Assembly (NCBI RefSeq): GCF_036785885.1
Contig: NC_092322.1
Location: forward strand, 18,746,466-18,810,465
Direction: 5' to 3'
Source: Coffea arabica
Lineage: Eukaryota > Streptophyta > Magnoliopsida > Gentianales > Rubiaceae
Length of the DNA stretch: 64,000 nt
The translations under genes and the position numbers were made by a program. The notes beneath the pieces were generated by a model that ran no database searches, had not been told where the DNA came from, and saw only the letters and a program-made list of their open reading frames with translations. Shown piece by piece: positions 57,589-64,000 of this stretch. Position 1 is the stretch's first letter. Each line of letters opens with the position of its first letter.

Positions 57589-60500
57589 CTAATTACCGAA
57601 TTTGAGCTTTTCAGCAGGATAAGTGCCATTTGACCTACTGAATTTTGCTTTTAGTGAAGCGTGCTTTGCACCACCAAATTGCCGAGTCTTTGGTGGCTTT
57701 TCTGGTTTATTAGCCTGCTCTTTGCCTCTTCTACTGTCAAGTCACATACCACATCCACAAGAATGAGCAAACTGGACATTGAAAAGAAAGACCAATGTAC
57801 ATCCAAACCATAGGCTATAGCTAAAATGTATGGCAACACGGACCTGATGTGTAGGATGAGAAACAACACTCCAGCAAGGGTTGTGCCTTTAACAAATGTT
57901 TTAAGCAGCGACCCTCTAAGGAACCTGTCCTCTTTTAAACCACCTCCTGCATCCTCCTCCTCATCCAAAGCATTTGCTGCACAAATGTCAAGGTTGCTCT
58001 GATTTCTTCCATCCTGTACAACATCATTCATTAATGCAAAGATGATAGGAGATTCAAGAGAACCACGGCATGAAGATCTACAAAAAGAACTAGTACTCAC
58101 CTCATTTCCATCTCCAGAGAGATGTTGATTAGTCTTGTTATCTCCAGTAGAAGCCTGATGTCCCGCTCCATTAACATCCTGTGAATTCTTGGAAGAGGAG
58201 CTTGCCATTGACTTACATTCATTTGCGGGAGAAGCAAAATCATGATTGCAAAGTGAATCCTTCTGTAAATGCTGTGATTCTTGACAAGTAATATCTCTGA
58301 CGATTACATCTTCATATTGCATGCTGCAAACGTGTATTTCATTCCCCTTCATTGGACATCTGCAACATGAAACCTTTGCTTCCCAAAAATTGTTATGATG
58401 TAGAGTCTCTAGAGGACTTTGATCCTTCCCCTGTTCCAAATAAGGATCTAACTCACACATACCCATCACTGCCTTCTTCAAATCTCCACTACTAATATCC
58501 TCCTCGTCATCTTCTGCAGAAGCCAAGCCTGCACAGCTTGCAGGATGCATGCTTCCCAGATATATTTGAGAATGACCACATACTTCAAATTTTTCTGACT
58601 CCCTGGCACTTGGTTGTCCATTCTCCGCACAAGTTGAAAGGGAAGCGGTGCAAAAGCCTTCATTTTCAAGTACCATCTTTGACTGTGATTCTTTAATATC
58701 AGTGCCTGAACGGTCGGACATGATATCATATGGAGGTGAGTCCTGTGTTTGACCTTCCGTATGAAAACCTTTGCCTTGGTCGTCAGTTTCATTTCCAAGA
58801 AACTCAATGGAGTTGAGTTCCACAATTGAAGAATCCCCGTAATTATATTGGTCATCGAATTCGAGGTTAAGCACCCTACCTAAAACAGAGGTCATGCTTG
58901 CCATAGATGCCACTTCCACATCTTCCATATCATCTGAATATCTGTGAGAAAACCCATTCTGAGAAACCTTCTGTTTTGAGCCTAATCCATGAGAATCCAT
59001 ACTCATAAAGAAATTACAAATATTGTCTTCTCCATCAAAGAAAATGGGACTATTGCCATCATTTCGAAGGACAACTGAATCTGAAAATGCTAAATAATCT
59101 GCAATAAAGTCCCCCTCTGCTACATTTTCACCCAATGAATCCAAGATATTAGAAGCATCTTTCCCCAGAGCATAGTCGATATCAGCTAGATCTGAAGCAT
59201 TATTATTATAGGTAAGTCGTAAGTCATTATTCGCATGCAAGTTGTCAGCCTGATAACCATTTCTATAATTGTACGAAGAACAATGAATTCCAAGACCATT
59301 TCTCATGTCTGATCTCGATGCAGCTTGCCTTGCAGTATAAGGTCTGACTGCTGAAAAAGCACCTGGTGAGTCTTCTTTACAAGAGTTTAGGGTGGCAGGA
59401 TGATCAAACTTTTCTGTGAATAAGCTATATGATTCCCTTCCACAATAAGCGCTTTCTGCCTCATCAGACTCTTCAGAACAAGAATCATAGTGTCCACTAT
59501 AAGATGGAATTAATGTTTTCTACAGAAGACAAAAAATATTACTAGTCAAAAATTAAAAGCTTGTTGAGATTTGTGGACGTCAAACAAAATATTCTTTTTT
59601 TCTTTTTCTTTGGTAAACAAATTCAAATCATTTCAATGGTAGTTGCTCGCCTATTGGCTTACCTGCTGCCTTTTGGATCTTGTTCCTTTATAGGAATGGC
59701 AACTAGAAGAACTTGAAATGCTACACTGTGATGATTCTAAGCTTCTCCGGATGCATCCTACCATATCTGTTGGCATGACAACCGTATAGGTGACCAAATC
59801 AAAGTCCGGGACCTATTAAGACATAACTACAGTTATTTCATTTTCTATTGCAGAAATTTAACAACCACATGCGCTCTTTTAGAAAAGATATCAAGTGCAA
59901 TATGAAAGAGGACTATATGCGCCGATTTCTTACATTTAATTGCTTAGATCTGGCTTTTTTCGATAGTGCTCGTATGCAGATGCAGACTTTCCGAATATCT
60001 CTTTTCTCAACAACATCCGATGGGGAAAAGAGATCAATACCATTCAATCCCAAGATTTTGCAAACCTAGAAAAGGAAGTGTGACAAAAAAAACCAAGTAA
60101 GACACAGAAAGGCAGTAGAGAAATCAACTTTTGATTATAACACAAGGTGACAAATTTATGGTACAGAGATGATGCTTTAGCATGAACCAACACTTCCAGC
60201 ATTTCAAAATTATTGGTTAATATAGGGAGACATAATTTTTGTTTTTACTCTTCCAAATAGGTTATTAACCTGACTACACAAGCAGCAATGCTTCATTTGC
60301 AGCCACAAGCAAAGGAAGGATCACAATAATCAAAGATGAAATACTTGTGCAATTATCTTAGAAGCATTGAACCATGGACACATTAGTGCAAGCGAAAAGC
60401 TGAGGGAACTGAATGGGGTTGCATGAGAGGTGAAACATAATTTGGACATTTCAATCTCTCCAACAACTAAATGTTAACTCCATCCCAGCCTTCCACTCAC

Positions 60501-62662
60501 AATATCTAGTTGAAAACAACTTTCCTTGTCAAGACGGATGGATTGCATTATCCACAGTAGTTAACATCCAATCTTTCTGTGCTAAAAGCATTTGAAATTG
60601 CCTCTCAACTTACTTGAGATTTACAATTTTGAATAGACACTTCTTGTATGATACTAATTAGCAGAGAATGAATTACCATTGTCTTCATGATGCTCATTAT
60701 GATATATCCACCAGAATTCCTATTTAAAAAAAAAAAGTTTGTAGTCCTAGATTCAATCAAGCAAATAAGCCCAGAAGTTTAGTTCAATAAATAAATGTCC
60801 GATGGTTGGTCTTTTGATTTTCCTTTTTTTTTTTTGTGTAAGTGGGAGGGCTCATACCCCGGACCTCTCACTTACACTCCCTCTCCCCAAACCAAACAAC
60901 CCATCCGTCCCCCTAGTCTTGATTTAGATACACCAAACCAGTATTTCTTGCTACAACTCATCCAATTGCAACAAACACCAAGTTAAATTCTATTTCAGGT
61001 TAAGAATCTTACGGGCTTATTTTTGTTAAGTTCTAAAAAATGTAAAAGAATTTGGGTTGACATAATTTGTGTCAACTTAACCAGCTAATTATGCTACAAG
61101 TAAATAATATTTGCGGACCATGTGTAGAAATCATTGCATAGAAACATGCACATGAAGCTAGCTTTACCTTAAGAAATGAGTCAACATTAGAGTAAGGCTT
61201 GTATCTCCCACTGCTCTTCCTCGAACCAAGAGGGCTTTGATAAGCTTTTATTTGTCTAAGCTCCACAGACTTCTCCAACAACATATTCCACACCATTTTA
61301 GAGACTTCAAAGCTAACAATTCAACCAAACGTTAAAGCAATTGATAGCTAGTAATTAAACTTTATTGAATATACAAATTGCAATCTTTGGCATAAAGTCT
61401 GGCACTATCAGATGATAAACATGTACTATTAACACGTCTTCTTTAACACTACTCTGAAAAACAGTCAAAGAAATTTCATAAGAAAACATAATTTTGCAGT
61501 TTGATTAGTCTAATCCAGAAGCATTTCAACTTTCCTAATCTTTTGAAACAAGTTTTCAGATATAAAACTGGTGAAACTTGTGTCCATGGCTGCACCAATT
61601 GGCACCTCCTAAATCTACACGTTCCTCAAAATATAACAAAATACAAAAGATGGAATGAGTATCAAGAAAGGATAAAATAAAGCTTCAGACAGGAATTTGA
61701 AGACCAACGTTTCTGTTTTGCCCAAAAAATCAGTACAAAGGACACCTAACTTAAACTATCCTTGAAAACGAAGCCATTAGTAGAACAAACAATGCAACAG
61801 CTTGACTCTTGAAAACATATGGCTCTTAAGTCATACTCACACTCGAGGGACCAAATTGCACAGCAAAAACTAGTCCATAACTTAATTGTTAAAATTGGTA
61901 GTCCACTTTTTGTTTATGGGACTCCATTTGATTCATGTTCTTTTGCAAAAATTACAAACAAGATGGAGTGCCATTAAAAATAATTGGAGTACCATTTAAC
62001 AATGCCCAAGCCAGTATACCATGTAAGTTAAGTTCTTGGATGGTAATAATCAAAGTTTCTAAAAATATCGAAAAACTCGTACAAGGTAACTCAAAAGTTT
62101 TCAAAAAATTGACACATCTATTGACACCAAAAAAATTACTCCATTATCAAAATAAACCATGACTACCAGATAATTTATCTAGGCCTCACAAAATTTCTCT
62201 GTTTTTTTATTTCTTCCTTCTTCTTATTTTACTTCTTGAAATCTAATGAAAAACGAAAAGCTCTGAAGCTATAGACAAAATAACAAAAAGGGAAGAACTT
62301 ACAGCAGCTCCCCATCGGCAAGCATATCGGAAATATTCATCCCTTCATCCAATCTTATCTTCAACACCTCTCCTAACCATATCCTCGTTTGTGTCTGGAA
62401 TGTGTTAAAAATCACGATTATGATCTCATTAATCAAAAAAATTCTCATTTCTTGGAAATCAATCTGGCAAATACAAGTAGATTAATCTAAATAATCTTAA
62501 ATATTAATCACACGCTACAAAAAAAATTAAACGTACCTGCAAGAAGACATCGTCGAGCTCACGGAAGCAGGACTCGGCGGAAGAAGGAGAAGAATCAACA
62601 GTGCTGACCACCGTGGCGACTGAGCTGCTGTAGCTGCTGCTGCGGCGGCCCCGACCGCCCAT
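57589..62662 (-). CDS. Calponin-homology-domain plant protein (821 aa, 7 exons)
   Basis: Exons on the minus strand are 62662-62537, 62394-62303, 61312-61168, 60065-59934, 59812-59663, 59519-57844 and 57733-57589. All have GT..AG borders and the frame closes exactly (2466 bp). The start is MGGRGRRSSSYSSS. Residues about 43-165 form a CH-type fold spread over exons 2 to 5 (TRIWLGEVLKIRLDEGMNIS, DMLADGELL, YKPYSNVDSFLKVCKILGL, LFSPSDVVEKRDIRKVCICI), as in actin- or microtubule-associated proteins. The large exon 6 is acidic, serine-rich and mostly disordered (DDMEDVEVAS, EDDEEDI). A hydrophobic stretch (TTLAGVLFLILH) precedes the last intron, and the basic end KPPKTRQFGG closes with TYPAEKLKFGN. 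Function in plants is unknown to me. Reading through the last 110-bp intron gives a different hydrophobic C terminus ending near 57651. Confidence 0.88.
60824..60912 (-). mobile_element. Ultra-short SINE, copy 3, in intron 3 of the CH gene
   Basis: On the minus strand it shows GATGGGTTG, AGTGTAAGTGAGAGGTCCGG, then GTATGAGCC, CCACTTACAC and an oligo-A tail (T run at 60824-60835). It lies inside intron 61167-60066 in the same sense as the gene. TCTTTTGATTT-like and TCTTGATTT-like flanks may be a decayed target duplication. Confidence 0.6.
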
Positions 62663-64000
62663 TTATTAATTTCCCGCCTAAAAACCAGGAATTTCGTGAG
62701 AAAACGGTGGACTGAATATACTGCTTAGGACTTGTGAATCCGCTTTTTCTTTCTTTTTTCGTTGAACAATGCAAATGAACATTCAGCTGATAAGTCTCTG
62801 CTGCTAAATTGGCATTAACAGTAGAGTATGAGTGGGCAATACAAATGGACAATGGTTCTTGAATAGCGTAATACAAGACCGAAAGACGAACAAAACTATT
62901 TAATACTCAAATTACATTTGGATAAGGAAGAGTTGACGCAAATTTGGTTAGTTAGCTAAGGCTAAATAGTAATTTATATTAGATAAACTTTCAAATTCGA
63001 CTCAAATTCACCTTGATAAGTATGCAAGTAAATTTTATAATATATAAAAAGTTCCAATTATTCAAACTCAATTCTCAACTAGATAAAAAGCCGATTTGAG
63101 CTTGACTTGGGAAGTAAATAAGTCAACAAAGTTTCAAATTTCTCAAAATAATTAAATAATCTTGAATACTAAAATATTCGGCTTATTTAAGCTCATTTAC
63201 ACCCTTATTGATAATAGATAAATTATTGGTATAATTTTGTAACAGAATGTAATTATCTTTATGAGACCTTATTGAATGTCACACCTCTGTTGTATAAGTT
63301 CTTCTCCTTTTTTCTGTGGAAATTGTAGGGAAAAGTGAGATGAGTATGAAGAGTAAATACTCTATTCGTGGCAAATCCTACACCAAGATGAACACTAAAA
63401 AGTAATGGGAAGTACAGGATGCAAAAAAGTATTAAACATGAGCTTTATTGGTTTATAAATGTATTTGTATTCTACGAGGATAATTCTACTATTACCTTTG
63501 ATAGAAAGAATATCTGATATATCTCTATTGGAGGAATACCTATAATCTAAAGTTTTGGAGCACTATTTGCTTAGAAAGTACTCTATCTTATGTACGCATT
63601 TTGGTAAATTTTGTTTTGCATTACTCTATTATACAAAGGGTCTTTCTAGTTGGTATCTATTGGGCACTCATTAAAATATATTTTTAATACCTGTTGGGCA
63701 CTCAGAGAGGAAATTAACATCTCTATTATACCCTTTATACACTTCATATGATTTCCAAAGAGAAAATTTTAAAAATTTAAAAATTCAAAGGCAAATGATC
63801 GGTTTCTTAATCTACATTGAGAAGCAATCATGGAAAGAATATACTTCTAGTTGGTCAAACATCATTTTTTGCATGCAAAGTTGACCATGAAAATTAAATT
63901 TCTACTGTTCAAAATGATTAAGGTCTTTTTTAATGCAGTACTTCTTAGTACATCTAACTACATCCAATTTACTATTTGAATGTACAAACTCACATTCAAT
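62663..64000. other. 5' flank of the CH gene and intergenic DNA
   Basis: The first 200 bases probably hold the promoter and leader of the minus-strand gene. Near 63640-63710 GTTGGTATCTATTGGGCACTC and ACCTGTTGGGCACTCAG repeat, hinting at an interspersed repeat that may run beyond the window. Confidence 0.45.

Noticed and set aside
58478..58855. 125-codon minus-strand frame inside the large CH-gene exon
   Set aside because: It is an alternate frame of exon 6, whose own frame is continuous over 1676 bp and joins cleanly to both neighbours.

Overview
The window is nuclear DNA of a flowering plant. It is AT-rich, its genes contain spliceosomal introns, and it carries plant-type families (NAC factor, A-type cytochrome P450, LRR-III receptor-kinase remnant, KIB1-4/DUF295 F-box remnant) together with plant transposable elements. 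A eudicot is likely and an asterid possible, but I cannot name the species from sequence alone.

Three genes look intact. A stress-type (ATAF-like) NAC transcription factor lies at 26346-28077 on the plus strand (3 exons, 322 aa by my splicing). A CYP71-clan P450, CYP736-like, lies at 46773-48738 on the minus strand (2 exons, 498 aa). A calponin-homology-domain protein lies at 57589-62662 on the minus strand (7 exons, 821 aa). Gene fragments include a receptor-kinase C-terminal half with an in-frame stop (2146-2715), a DUF295 domain without a start codon or F-box (about 11780-12466), and a reverse-orientation P450 N-terminal fragment next to the intact P450 (about 46150-46420).

Layout. 1-12.5 kb: a receptor-kinase fragment lies between two 269-bp direct repeats. 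The second repeat is split by a young 8.2-kb gag-only LTR element (TR-GAG type, 3.2-kb LTRs, TSD TCAGA). Fold-back hairpin clusters built on one motif flank the locus. 12.5-26 kb: gene-poor DNA with MITEs, SINE-like repeats, microsatellites and a degenerate Mutator-like element. 26-29 kb: the NAC gene and flanking repeats. 29.7-45.4 kb: a head-to-tail 1.74-kb tandem duplication whose second copy has taken two insertions. One is a 5'-truncated LINE carrying a hAT remnant. The other is a 10.8-kb element with PIF/Harbinger-like ends and a TTA target duplication, containing a multi-exon Ulp1/C48-protease-like gene whose exons are amplified in a 2.78-kb tandem array. 46-49 kb: the P450 and its fragment. 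49-57.5 kb: repeats. 57.6-62.7 kb: the CH-domain gene. 62.7-64 kb: upstream DNA.

The genes do not form a pathway. The most informative content is the insertion history: both large insertions, and the LTR element, sit in one copy of a duplication whose sister copy preserves the empty site. The Ulp1-carrying element is the best candidate for something undescribed.
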